DNA from: Streptomyces sp. NRRL WC-3618
Lineage (GTDB): Bacteria; Actinomycetota; Actinomycetes; Streptomycetales; Streptomycetaceae
Direction: 5' to 3'
Assembly (NCBI RefSeq): GCF_001280005.1
Contig: NZ_LGDW01000491.1
Location: 1 to 32,560, forward strand
Length of the DNA: 32,560 nt
Below the pieces are notes generated by a model, which saw only the letters and a program-made list of their open reading frames with translations, was not told the origin of the DNA and searched no databases. Positions within the stretch are counted from its first letter, which is position 1. Each line of letters starts with the position of its first letter. Below, in pieces: positions 6,865 through 16,298 of this stretch. A program made the translations under genes and the position numbers.

Positions 6865-8572
6865 CTGCGTTTCCCCTGGAGTCCTCCGGGATCATCGCGA
6901 TGCGCAATGTGGCCTCGAAGCCGGTGCCACCGATCCTGAACTCCTGTCCGCCGTCGGCCGGGTGAGCCTGCTGGACGGCGGAGGTCGACTCGTTCCCGAG
7001 GTGGGGCGCCAGCGCGGCCGCCGCGTTCTGGGAGAGGTACTCCTCACCGGTGTGCACGAACACCGACTCCGCGTCGCCGCCCTGGGCCGGCAGCCACTGA
7101 ACGTAGTACTGCTTGCGGAAGACGACATTGTCGGAGAAGCCGATGCCCGCTCTGTCGCGTTCACCGACCTGGATGTCCAGCCGCAGCACCATGGTTCCGT
7201 CATCCGCGGTGCCGGTGGGCCGGACCGAGCGGTCCAGCCAGCCCTCCCAGACCAGCCTCCGGTTGGGCGGCTCCACACGCGGCCACCCGGTCGTGCGGTC
7301 ACCCGGGGCGTTCAGCGGCTTCTGCAGCTCCTGCTCCAGCGGCGGCGGGCCGTCCACGAGTTCGCCCGTGTCGTGGTCGATGTCGAAGGGGCCGTAACAG
7401 TTCTCCGCCTCCCTGCCCTGGTGGAACAGCTCGAAGTCGACGCCCCGGGGCTTGATGCCGACCCCGAGCCAGAACTCGCTCTTTCCGAAGAAGTCCGCGC
7501 CCCGCTTGACCTTGGCCCGGTCCAGCCACAGCACGACGCGGTGGGTCCCGTGGAGGAAACGCATGGCGATCTCGTACGCCTCACGCGAGGTGACCAGAGA
7601 ATCCGAGCCGCCGTGGCACTTGTCGACGAACGTCCGGGGTGCGCCGGGCAGTTGAGCCGAGGACTGCTTCACCAGACCGTCGCTGCGGTTGGCGGCGAGC
7701 GGGTCGGAGTCGGCCAGGTTGGAGAGCCGGTTGGCCCAGCTCGCCGCCTGCGTGCCGTACGAACGGTAGTTGGTGCCCACCACGGTGAGGATCCGATCGA
7801 GCGGAAACCACTTGGGGACGTTGAGGAAGTCGGTTCCGCCGGGATCGAACGAGGCCATCTCGTCAGCGGCGGCGCTGACCTGCGGCACGGCGCGCAGCAG
7901 CCACTCCGGCAGGTACTGGAACGCGATGCCCCTGTGGGGAGTGCCCAGGGTGACGATGCGGTGGACCAGTTCCTCGGGCCGGTCGCCGGCCTCCTTCAGT
8001 TGTCGCAGGGCAGCCCGGACGACCAGCCCGCCCATGCTGTGCGCGATGACGTCCACCCCGGAGAAAACCTGGTCCGTCAGCTCGGCGCCGGCCCGGATGA
8101 TCCGGATGAGTCGCGCCAGGCCCTCGCCGTAGCGGTTGATCGTCCGCGGCTGGAGGTCGTAGAAGCGGTAGACCCACAGCGTCCCGCTCACACCCTGGCC
8201 CTGGAGGACACGTGCGGCTGCCGCCTCGTCGACCGCGACCGTGCCGCTGAGCAGATCGGCCGCCCAGCGAAGACGGGTGGGGTCGTCGGGGCTGTCGCCG
8301 GCGGCGGTCAGGGGCTTGATGTCCCTGTTGTGGTAACCGACGACGTTGGTGGCGTCCCTGTACCGCCCGGACTTGAGCGCCCGCAGCACGAAGCCCTCGT
8401 AGATGTAGTTCTCGCCCTGGCGAAGCGCATAGACAGTGCCGTTGTTGAAGCCCTGGTACGCGTCGCGCTGCTCGTCCCCCACATCCGGACCGCCGAAACC
8501 GCGGACCAGGATCAGCGGGCGTACATGAGCCTTGGGCAGCGGCTCGTTCGGGTCTTTCGGCTCGTTCGCCAT
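6857..8572 (-). CDS. Alpha/beta hydrolase (lipase/PGAP1-like) with C-terminal extension
   Basis: A 571-residue protein. Residues ~15-350 form an alpha/beta-hydrolase domain: LILVRGFGG near 20-28 (oxyanion strand-turn), nucleophile elbow AHSMGG with Ser179, GTPHRG after it, and a probable catalytic His in KCHGGSDSLV. The large N-terminal domain and GTPHRG are typical of lipases/acyltransferases related to PGAP1. The remaining ~200 residues contain beta-rich sequence that I cannot assign. No signal peptide, so it acts in the cytoplasm or at the membrane. It is the first gene of the operon with the 4-TM protein and the DUF6424-like protein; the ATG at 8572 has GGAGG 9 nt upstream. Substrate unknown; lipids are plausible given the membrane partner. 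Confidence 0.85.
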   Translation of the reverse strand: MANEPKDPNEPLPKAHVRPLILVRGFGGPDVGDEQRDAYQGFNNGTVYALRQGENYIYEGFVLRALKSGRYRDATNVVGYHNRDIKPLTAAGDSPDDPTRLRWAADLLSGTVAVDEAAAARVLQGQGVSGTLWVYRFYDLQPRTINRYGEGLARLIRIIRAGAELTDQVFSGVDVIAHSMGGLVVRAALRQLKEAGDRPEELVHRIVTLGTPHRGIAFQYLPEWLLRAVPQVSAAADEMASFDPGGTDFLNVPKWFPLDRILTVVGTNYRSYGTQAASWANRLSNLADSDPLAANRSDGLVKQSSAQLPGAPRTFVDKCHGGSDSLVTSREAYEIAMRFLHGTHRVVLWLDRAKVKRGADFFGKSEFWLGVGIKPRGVDFELFHQGREAENCYGPFDIDHDTGELVDGPPPLEQELQKPLNAPGDRTTGWPRVEPPNRRLVWEGWLDRSVRPTGTADDGTMVLRLDIQVGERDRAGIGFSDNVVFRKQYYVQWLPAQGGDAESVFVHTGEEYLSQNAAAALAPHLGNESTSAVQQAHPADGGQEFRIGGTGFEATLRIAMIPEDSRGNADV

Positions 8573-8713
8573 CCCCTGTCGCCTCCGCTTCTCGGCGGAT
8601 GAAGCCCTTCGTTCATCACGCTAGGCCGAGAGGGTGACCCCCCACCTCCAGGGTTAGGCCGAACGAGTGAGCCGCGCTTTCGCTCCGGGCGCCCGCCCGC
8701 TCATGACGCCAGC

Positions 8714-8761
8714 CGGTATACCGCTGAACAACTGGGGCCCCATCAGCCGTAACTGATCAGT
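8714..8761. promoter_or_regulatory. Cluster of short palindromes upstream of gnd
   Basis: Within the 226-bp gap between the divergent hydrolase and gnd genes lie three perfect palindromes: CGGTATACCG (8714-8723), TGGGGCCCCA (8734-8743) and CTGATCAG (8754-8761), spaced about 20 bp apart and just before the gnd ribosome-binding site. The first overlaps a TATACC that could serve as a -10 element. Operator function is inferred only. Confidence 0.3.
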
Positions 8762-8798
8762 GTGGCGGTGGGAACCGCACCGAGCGAAGGAGCACACC

Positions 8799-10241
8799 AT
8801 GAAGGCGACCGCGCAGATCGGCGTCACCGGCCTTGCGGTGATGGGCCGGAATCTGGCCCGGAACTTCGCCCGGCACGGCTACACCGTGGCCCTCCACAAC
8901 CGGACCCCCGCCAGGACCAAGGCGCTGGTCGAGGATTTCGGGCACGAGGGCGACTTCGTGCCGGCGGAGACGGCCGAGCAGTTCGTGGCGGCCCTGGAGC
9001 GGCCCCGGCGGCTCATGATCATGGTGCAGGCGGGGGCGGCCACGGATGCGGTGATCGACGAGTTCGCCGCGCTCCTGGAGCCCGGCGACATGATCATCGA
9101 CGGGGGCAACGCCCACTTCACCGACACCCGCCGCCGGGAACAGGCGCTGCGCGGGCTCGGTGTCCACTTCGTGGGGGTGGGCGTCTCGGGCGGTGAGGAA
9201 GGCGCCCTGAACGGGCCCAGCATCATGCCCGGCGGCTCGGCGGGGGCGTACGCCGCGCTCGGGCCGATGCTCGAGACGATCAGTGCCAAGGTGGACGGCG
9301 AGCCCTGTGTCACCCATGTCGGCACGGACGGCGCCGGGCACTTCGTGAAGATGGTGCACAACGGCATCGAGTACGCCGACATGCAGCTGATCGGCGAGGC
9401 CTACGACCTGCTGCGCCAGGTCGGCGGTTATGAACCGGCGCGGATCGCCGAGGTCTTCCGTCAGTGGAACAAGGGGCGCCTCGACTCGTATCTGATGGAG
9501 ATCAGCGCCGAGGTGCTCGCCCACACCGACGCCGCCACCGGCAGCCCCTTCGTGGACGTGGTGGCCGACGCGGCCGGGCAGAAGGGCACCGGCCGCTGGA
9601 CCGTACACACCGCCCTGGAGCTCGGTTCCCCGGTCACCGCCATCGCCCAGGCCACCTTCGCCCGCGCCGCCTCGGGCCAGCGCGCCCTGCGCGCCGCGTA
9701 CCGGGAGCTGCCCGGCGGGAGCGGCGGGGAGCTCACCGCGTGCGAGGCGGAGCGGTTCGCCTGCCTGGTGGAGCACGCCCTGTACGCGTCGAAGCTCATC
9801 GCCTACGACCAGGGCTGGAAGATGATCCGGGACGCGTCGGTGGAGTACGGCTGGGACATCGACCTCGGCGCGATCGCGAGGATCTGGCGCGGTGGCTGCA
9901 TCGTCCGCGCCGCCTTCCTCGACCGGGTCCGCGCCGCGTACGCCGCCGAACCTCACCGGGTCACCCTGCTCACCGAGGAGGGGTTCACGGCCGAGATCGC
10001 CGAGGCCCAGGTCCCCTGGCGCGAGGTCGTCGCCACGGCCGCCCGGCACGGCGTCCCCGTCCCGGCCTTCTCCGCCGCCCTGTCGTACTACGACACCCTG
10101 CGCGCCGAGCGCCTGCCCGCTGCTCTCACCCAGGGCCAGCGCGACTACTTCGGCGCCCACACCTACCGGCGCACCGACCGCGAGGGCCGCTTCCACACCC
10201 TCTGGGAGCGGGCCGACCGCAGTGAGACCGAGCTGATCTGA
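8799..10241 (+). CDS. gnd: 6-phosphogluconate dehydrogenase, decarboxylating
   Basis: A 480-residue oxidative pentose phosphate enzyme that converts 6-phosphogluconate to ribulose 5-phosphate and CO2 with NADP reduction. The N-terminal Rossmann motif GVTGLAVMGRNLARN (8-22), IIDGGNAHFTDT (99-110), substrate loop SGGEEGALNGPSIMPGG (130-146), and the catalytic segment KMVHNGIEYAD with Lys184, Asn188 and Glu191 are all intact. The all-helical C-terminal domain carries the GQKGTGRWT signature. The length is that of the long (NADP-type) form. The ATG at 8799 has GAAGGAG 7-8 nt upstream. It is monocistronic, followed by a strong hairpin before the convergent CBM2 protein. No zwf or other pathway gene is adjacent. 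Confidence 0.97.
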   Translation: MKATAQIGVTGLAVMGRNLARNFARHGYTVALHNRTPARTKALVEDFGHEGDFVPAETAEQFVAALERPRRLMIMVQAGAATDAVIDEFAALLEPGDMIIDGGNAHFTDTRRREQALRGLGVHFVGVGVSGGEEGALNGPSIMPGGSAGAYAALGPMLETISAKVDGEPCVTHVGTDGAGHFVKMVHNGIEYADMQLIGEAYDLLRQVGGYEPARIAEVFRQWNKGRLDSYLMEISAEVLAHTDAATGSPFVDVVADAAGQKGTGRWTVHTALELGSPVTAIAQATFARAASGQRALRAAYRELPGGSGGELTACEAERFACLVEHALYASKLIAYDQGWKMIRDASVEYGWDIDLGAIARIWRGGCIVRAAFLDRVRAAYAAEPHRVTLLTEEGFTAEIAEAQVPWREVVATAARHGVPVPAFSAALSYYDTLRAERLPAALTQGQRDYFGAHTYRRTDREGRFHTLWERADRSETELI

Positions 10242-10270
10242 CCTCGGCCGCCCGCACTGTGGGAACAACG

Positions 10271-10308
10271 CCGGCCACGCCCGTAGCGGTATCGCTCGGC
10301 GTGGCCGG
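10271..10308. terminator. Bidirectional terminator hairpin, gnd / ECF-CBM2 gene
   Basis: CCGGCCACGCC (10271-10281) pairs perfectly with GGCGTGGCCGG (10298-10308), and an inner AGCG/CGCT stem continues the hairpin. It lies between two convergent stop codons (10241 and 10331), where a terminator for both strands is expected. Confidence 0.75.
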
Positions 10309-10330
10309 ATCAGTACGGGCCGCCAGGAAC

Positions 10331-11866
10331 TCAGATCGTGCAGTGGCTGCCGTTGAGCGTGACGTCGAACGGGGCCCCGTTGGTGCCCTGCCAGCTGGAG
10401 AGGAAGCCGAAGGAGACCGTGCCGTCCTCGGCGACCGCCCTGTTGTAGTCGGCGGCCGTGGCCGTGACGCGGGCGCCGTCCTGGCGGAAGTTCGCGTCCC
10501 ACATCTGGCTGACCCGCTGGCCGTCGTGGAAGCTCCAGGAGATGCTCCAGCCGTCCAGGGCCTTCGTGGTGGTGACGCTGATGGTGGCCTGGAAGCCGTC
10601 CGGCCACTCGTTGACGAGGTCGTAGTCGACGTCGCAGAACGCCGGGGCGCTCTTGTCGGGGCTCGGCTTCGGGTCCGGCTTCGGCGTCTCACCGCGCTCG
10701 GTGGACGAGGAGGTCCCCTGGGGCTCCGTGTCGGGCCGGCCCGCGGACGAGTCGCTGCCCGGGGCGGAGTCCGGGTCCGAGTTCGAGCCCGAGCCGGAGT
10801 CCGACGGCAGGGGGGACACGGACGGGGTGGAGCCCACGGGGACGGTCAGGCTGGACGGCAGGACGGACTCCGGGTCCGCCATGGGATTGGAGCCGTGCGC
10901 GCCGCCCCGCGCGGTGGCGTCGCCGTCCGAGCCGCCGAAGGGCATCAGCGACACCGTGAGCGTCAGCACCGAGACGATGACGGCCGCGACCATGATCGCC
11001 GTACGGCCGATGCGCGGACGGAACTCGCCGATGGTGAGGCCCGTGTCCACGCCCGCCTCACCGCGACCGCCGAGCAGACCGGCGTCGGCCGCGCGGCGGC
11101 GGCGTTCCAGGTAGGCGAGCCCGCCCCAGCCGATGACGCCACCGGCGAGCGCGGCGGGCAGTCCGCCGATCCCGCCGTACATCCGCAGACAGGCGGCGGC
11201 CTCGGCGCACTCCACGCAGGTCGCGAGGTGCCAGGAGAGGTCCTCGGGGACCTCGGCGCCCTGCGAGCGGCTGACCGCGTCGAGCAGCCGGGCGAAGGCG
11301 CGGCACTCGGAGCTCATCGGGAGGTCGAGGAGGTTGCGCTGGCACCGGTCCCTGAACAGGCTGCGTACCTGGGCGAGTTCCTCGGCGGCGTTGTGCGGAT
11401 CGAGGCCGAGCCGGCGGGCCACGACGGGGATCGGCAGTGCCTCCACCTCGGCCAGCCAGAGCAGGGCGGCGTCCGGCTCCTGCATGTCACGCAGGGCGCG
11501 CAGCGCGAGCGGGCGGCGCAGCGGCGGCCCCACGTACCGGGCGGCCTTGTCGGAGTTGAGCCACAGCCGCAGGTCGGGGTCGAGCTGGTGGCCGTGCCCG
11601 GTCTCCTCCCAGGACGCGGCGGTACTGCGAACCGCCGCCAGCAGCAGCGGTATCCAGGGCAGGCGGGGCATGCGGCGCCCGCTGTTGCGGGCCCCGAAGT
11701 CGGCGGCCCGGGCCGCGTGGATTCCGTGCGTGAACGCCTCGGCGGCCAGTTCGGTGCCGGCGGAGGAGCCGGACGTGCACAGGTCGGCGTACGAGAGGAC
11801 CGCGTCCCAGCACTCGGAGAACAGCGCTGCCTCGGCGGCGTCCTGAGGGGTTGGCAGATCTGGCAT
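10331..11866 (-). CDS. ECF-sigma-like / zinc anti-sigma / membrane / CBM2 fusion protein
   Basis: 511 residues in modules. (a) Residues ~10-180: helical region resembling sigma-70 regions 2 and 4, the latter as LLWLAEVEALPIPVVARRLG followed by LDPHNAAEELAQVRSLFRDR, like an ECF region 4 helix-turn-helix. (b) HLATCVEC (213-220), a His/Cys zinc motif as in ZAS/zf-HC2 anti-sigma factors. (c) Two hydrophobic segments (231-253, weaker; 289-308, strong). (d) A Ser/Pro/Asp-rich linker (315-407). (e) A CBM2-type carbohydrate-binding domain (408-511) with Cys411/Cys509 as the probable disulfide, Trp421, Trp440, Trp444 and Trp456, and the FGFLSSWQGTNGAPF signature. This is the plan described for actinobacterial ECF groups with large C-terminal extensions (ECF52/53 type). 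It probably senses an outside polysaccharide and controls transcription. GGAG lies 9 nt before the ATG. Confidence 0.85.
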   Translation of the reverse strand: MPDLPTPQDAAEAALFSECWDAVLSYADLCTSGSSAGTELAAEAFTHGIHAARAADFGARNSGRRMPRLPWIPLLLAAVRSTAASWEETGHGHQLDPDLRLWLNSDKAARYVGPPLRRPLALRALRDMQEPDAALLWLAEVEALPIPVVARRLGLDPHNAAEELAQVRSLFRDRCQRNLLDLPMSSECRAFARLLDAVSRSQGAEVPEDLSWHLATCVECAEAAACLRMYGGIGGLPAALAGGVIGWGGLAYLERRRRAADAGLLGGRGEAGVDTGLTIGEFRPRIGRTAIMVAAVIVSVLTLTVSLMPFGGSDGDATARGGAHGSNPMADPESVLPSSLTVPVGSTPSVSPLPSDSGSGSNSDPDSAPGSDSSAGRPDTEPQGTSSSTERGETPKPDPKPSPDKSAPAFCDVDYDLVNEWPDGFQATISVTTTKALDGWSISWSFHDGQRVSQMWDANFRQDGARVTATAADYNRAVAEDGTVSFGFLSSWQGTNGAPFDVTLNGSHCTI

Positions 11867-12022
11867 TTAGGGGGACTCCAGCATCAACGGCTTGCACACG
11901 CCAACGTCAAGGTCAAGGTAAAAACGTCAACTCACCCCATAAACAGAGGAGTTGGGGAACGTTTCACAGAACGGAGCCCCGAGCTTTTCACGTTTCCCGC
12001 ACAACTGACAAGCTACGTATTC

Positions 12023-12040
12023 ACATGTCGGCACATGTCA
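12023..12040. promoter_or_regulatory. Tandem CACATGTC repeat upstream of the ECF-CBM2 gene
   Basis: CACATGTC occurs at 12022-12029 and 12032-12039, exactly 10 bp apart, with ACATGT palindromic in each copy. The surrounding gap (11867-12073, 207 bp) is noticeably less GC-rich than its neighbours and holds no gene that I can support. Closer to the start, on the minus strand, TTGACCTTGACG could provide a -35 element. Binding-site function is inferred. Confidence 0.3.
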
Positions 12041-12073
12041 ACGCGGCTCGCCGTACAGGGTTCGCGGGATGAA

Positions 12074-12118
12074 CGGTGCGATCCGCACGAGTCCACATCC
12101 CTCATACGGATCGCACCG
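12074..12118 (-). terminator. Terminator hairpin after the radical SAM gene
   Basis: CGGTGCGATCCG (12074-12085) pairs over 12 bp with CGGATCGCACCG (12107-12118); the loop is 21 nt. The hairpin begins 10 nt after the minus-strand stop at 12128 and separates the radical SAM gene from the ECF-CBM2 gene, which is on the same strand, so the two are probably separate transcripts. Confidence 0.7.
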
Positions 12119-12127
12119 GCGTTCTGT

Positions 12128-13450
12128 TCAGACCTTCGTCACCGAATCCCGGGCCGGCAGGCTGTCCATGAAGGAGCTGACGGAGAACACCGCGCGGCCG
12201 GGGCCGGGTTCGCCGTAGCCGGGGGGCGAGTCGAGGCCGAAGTCGTCCATCGTGGCGCGGTAGGCCTCCAGCAGACGGATGTGGTACTCCAGCGGCGCCC
12301 CCTGGGGGTTGGCCTTGCCGAGCGGGGTGGTGGGCTCGGGGCACCAGGTGGTGAAGCGGGGCGTGATGCCGTGCGACATGAAGAAGCGCAGGCCCTCGGT
12401 GGTGGAGGCGATGGCCTCGTCGACCGTCGTGAACCCGGACGGCGCGGCCATCTCCACACCGGCCACGAAGTTGGGGATGACGTTGCGGGCGCCGAAGACC
12501 TCGGCCGAGTCGAGGATGCGCCGGTGCCACTCGTCGCGGCCCACGTAGCGCTCCTTGCCGGGGCAGTACAGCTCGAAGAGCTTGCGGTCCCACACCTCGT
12601 AGTTGGGGTGGTAGATCTGCACGCCGTAGTCCTTGAAGCGCTGTACGTCGTCCTTCGGCAGGGCCTGGGCGACGACCTTGCCGATCCAGCGGCCCGGGAA
12701 GTGCTCCTCGATGGCCTTCGCGTACATGCCGTAGAAGTCGGCCTCGTCGCGGCCCTGGAGCTTCGAGGTGATCGCACCGCCGGTGAGCGTGTAGGCGGTG
12801 GAGGTCCGGTTGGTGTCGTACCGGTTGATGATCTCCAGCGCTTCGAGGACCTCGTCCACGTCCTTGACGCCGGTGTACGGACGGCCGGCCGCCTTGTGCT
12901 GGCGCCAGTTGTGGTTGATGTCGCAGTACTGGCACTCCTCCTTGGCGCCGAAGTACTGGCAGACCCGGAAGACGGTCAGATAGATCAGGTAGCCCCACTG
13001 GATCGTGGGGGCGACCTCCATGACGGACTTCCCGTTGGACAGCTTGTGCCGGTAGTACTCCGGCATGGGCGGCACCCCGACGTCGGAGATCCGCTTCCCG
13101 TCCAGGTAGAGGCCGAGCACACCGTCCTCGCCTGCGGCCACCCGGTAGGGCGACGCCGGGTTCACCCGCACCGACACGACGGTCCGGCGCAGGTCGTAGG
13201 GGCCGCCGGTGAGAATGATCTCCTCCGGCGGGCGGCGCAGCGCGGCCTCGCCCAGCTCGGGGAGGGTGCCGTGGTCGAAGGAGAAAATGAAGTACGACTT
13301 CGGCTTGACGTCGCCGCTCTCGTTGTCGCTGAGCGCGGACGGATCGAAGGCCACACCACCCCTGAGCAGGTCTTCCTTGAAGACGGCTTCCCGCGGTACG
13401 TGGGGAAAGCGCTCCATCAGATCCTCGACCAGCGCGGTGCGGCTGCCCAT
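12128..13450 (-). CDS. Radical SAM protein with noncanonical CX8CX2C cluster motif
   Basis: A 440-residue protein. The cluster-binding segment reads CQYFGAKEECQYC (Cys164, Cys173, Cys176), spacing CX8CX2C instead of the usual CX3CX2C. The layout is otherwise that of a radical SAM TIM-barrel: a long N-terminal domain (1-~160, with GVPPMPEYYRHKL near 125-137), the cluster, the LTGGAI segment (SAM-binding GGE-like strand), IYHPNYEVWD, VIPNFVAGVEMA, and a C-terminal FTTWCPEP with one further Cys. I recognise it as a conserved streptomycete type with no assigned reaction that I know of. The ATG at 13450 was chosen because GGAGG lies 9 nt before it; an upstream in-frame ATG would add 16 unsupported residues. 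It is divergent from alditol oxidase, but no shared pathway is known. Confidence 0.88.
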   Translation of the reverse strand: MGSRTALVEDLMERFPHVPREAVFKEDLLRGGVAFDPSALSDNESGDVKPKSYFIFSFDHGTLPELGEAALRRPPEEIILTGGPYDLRRTVVSVRVNPASPYRVAAGEDGVLGLYLDGKRISDVGVPPMPEYYRHKLSNGKSVMEVAPTIQWGYLIYLTVFRVCQYFGAKEECQYCDINHNWRQHKAAGRPYTGVKDVDEVLEALEIINRYDTNRTSTAYTLTGGAITSKLQGRDEADFYGMYAKAIEEHFPGRWIGKVVAQALPKDDVQRFKDYGVQIYHPNYEVWDRKLFELYCPGKERYVGRDEWHRRILDSAEVFGARNVIPNFVAGVEMAAPSGFTTVDEAIASTTEGLRFFMSHGITPRFTTWCPEPTTPLGKANPQGAPLEYHIRLLEAYRATMDDFGLDSPPGYGEPGPGRAVFSVSSFMDSLPARDSVTKV

Positions 13451-13582
13451 CCCTTGTCTCCTCCGGCTCCGGCGGTGTTGCGGCGTTCGACTCCTCACGG
13501 TATGCCCCCGCCCGCCTGGGAGCGGGCGCGGGGGCCCTCGGGCATGTCACCCGCCGCCGCGTGAGAAGGTCGTCGCATCTGA

Positions 13583-14845
<1,263 letters not shown>

Positions 14846-14897
14846 CCTCGGACAGGGCACAGCCACGTGCGGGTGGACTTTCTTCAGCCCCTTTCCT

Positions 14898-14933
14898 AAC
14901 CCCTTGTCGAACCTCCCCCGCTGCCCATAGCCT
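14898..14933 (+). promoter_or_regulatory. Promoter with shared operator motif upstream of ROK regulator
   Basis: AACCCCTTGTCGAA (14898-14911) contains a -35 TTGTCG (14904-14909), followed after 18 bp by TAGCCT (14928-14933), a fair match to the Streptomyces -10 pattern TAGnnT. The same 14-bp motif, with one change, covers the -35 of the transporter operon at 16380. Predicted transcription starts near 14940, leaving a 5' UTR of about 95 nt. A site for the ROK protein itself is inferred. Confidence 0.5.
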
Positions 14934-15034
14934 TGCGCCGCGCCGGTGCCGTCTACTCCGGTCTGTCCGCATTCAGATCCGTACGGAATTCAGGTCCGCA
15001 CGGAGATCTGCACGGCGAGGGGGCAAGCCCGGTG

Positions 15035-16270
15035 GTGAAGCGCACGTCACGTGACATCCGCACCGCGAACCGCTATGAGGTGCTTCGCCAGATCATCGCC
15101 CGTTCTCCTACCTCCCGGCAGGAGCTGGCTGCCGCCAGCGGGCTGAGCCTGGCCACCGTCGCCACGCTCGTCGGCGAGCTGATCGAGCTGCGGATGATCA
15201 CCGAGGTCGGGTTCGAGGACTCGGCCGGTGGCCGTCCCCGGGGCCTGGTGGCCGTCAACGCGTCGGGGGGCGCGCTGATCGGCGTCGACATCGCGGAGAC
15301 GTACGTCCATGTCGAGCTGTTCGATCTCGGGCTGAACGTGCTGGCCCGCGCCGACGAGGACATGCGCCCCGGCGAGAGCCTGCCCGAGCAGGTGGTCAGC
15401 CAGGTGGCCGCCGCCGTCGGCTCCGTGGTCGCGCAGGCCGGCATCGAGGGCTCGCGGGTGCTGGGCGTCGGGGTGAGCGTGCCGGGGCAGGTCGACCGGG
15501 ACACCGGCGTCGCGGAGTACGCGCCCAACTGGGACTGGCACGACGTGCCGCTGCTCGACCTGCTGTCCGAGGTCATCGCCTACCCCCTCTACCTGGACAA
15601 TCCGCTGCGCGCCGGCGCGGTCGCCGAGATGTGGTTCGGGGCGGCGCGCGGGCGCGGGGACGCGGTGGTGGTCAACCTCGGGACGGGAGTCGGCGCGGGG
15701 CTCGCGCTCCAGGGCGGGCTGTACCGGGGGGTGAGCAACAGCGCGGGCGAGTGGGGTCACACCACGCTCGTGCTGGACGGGCGGCCCTGCCGCTGCGGCA
15801 ACCACGGCTGCGTGGAGGCCTACGTCGGCGCGCCCGGCATCATGCTCAACCTGCGGGAACTCAGCCCGGGGAGCCCGCTGTTGCACCCCGAGGACCAGAC
15901 CGCCACCATCGACGCGCTGGCCCTCGGCGTGGACGCGAACGACCCGGTGGCGATCGAGGTCGTACGGGAGACCGCCCGCTACATCGGTGCGGGCATCGCG
16001 AACCTGGTCAACCTCCTCAACCCCGAAGTGGTCGTGCTCAGCAGCTGGGTCGCCCGCAGGCTCGGCGAGCCGCTGCTGCGCGAGGTGCGCGAGGCCGTCG
16101 GCCGGCACGCGCTCAGACGGCCGTTCGCCGCCACCGAGATCGTCCTGTCCCCCATCCCCACCGATCCGGCGTGCCTGGGCGCGGCGACGTTCGCCCTCGA
16201 AGGCGCCCTGTCCTTGGTGACCCAGCGGGCGTCGGCAGCCCGGCGCACTGGCCCGATGCCGCTGAAATAG
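15035..16270 (+). CDS. ROK-family transcriptional regulator of the galactoside operon
   Basis: A 411-residue regulator from GTG at 15035 (a second GTG sits directly before it; GAGGGGG lies upstream). An N-terminal winged helix (about 12-75) includes the helix-turn-helix SRQELAAASGLSLATVATLV. The ROK domain has GVDIAETYVHVELFD (83-97), GVGVSVPGQVD (144-154), the EWGHT motif (239-243), and the zinc site CRCGNHGCVE (Cys252, Cys254, Cys259 with His242). Where ROK sugar kinases have the catalytic Asp (DND), this protein has DNP (188-190), so it should bind sugar without phosphorylating it. It precedes the binding protein gene on the same strand, separated by a terminator and a second promoter, and both promoters share a motif. 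Most probably it represses this locus until a sugar binds. Confidence 0.9.
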   Translation: MKRTSRDIRTANRYEVLRQIIARSPTSRQELAAASGLSLATVATLVGELIELRMITEVGFEDSAGGRPRGLVAVNASGGALIGVDIAETYVHVELFDLGLNVLARADEDMRPGESLPEQVVSQVAAAVGSVVAQAGIEGSRVLGVGVSVPGQVDRDTGVAEYAPNWDWHDVPLLDLLSEVIAYPLYLDNPLRAGAVAEMWFGAARGRGDAVVVNLGTGVGAGLALQGGLYRGVSNSAGEWGHTTLVLDGRPCRCGNHGCVEAYVGAPGIMLNLRELSPGSPLLHPEDQTATIDALALGVDANDPVAIEVVRETARYIGAGIANLVNLLNPEVVVLSSWVARRLGEPLLREVREAVGRHALRRPFAATEIVLSPIPTDPACLGAATFALEGALSLVTQRASAARRTGPMPLK

Positions 16271-16298
16271 GTCTGGGCCAAACGCCAACCAGGCCTGT

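Noticed and set aside
10259..13564. 1101-codon plus-strand frame, the longest in the window
   Set aside because: Runs antisense to both the ECF-CBM2 gene and the radical SAM gene, which have recognisable domains; no domain in its own translation.
15035..16270. ROK glucokinase
   Set aside because: Has an N-terminal winged helix and DNP in place of the catalytic DND, so it is a regulator.
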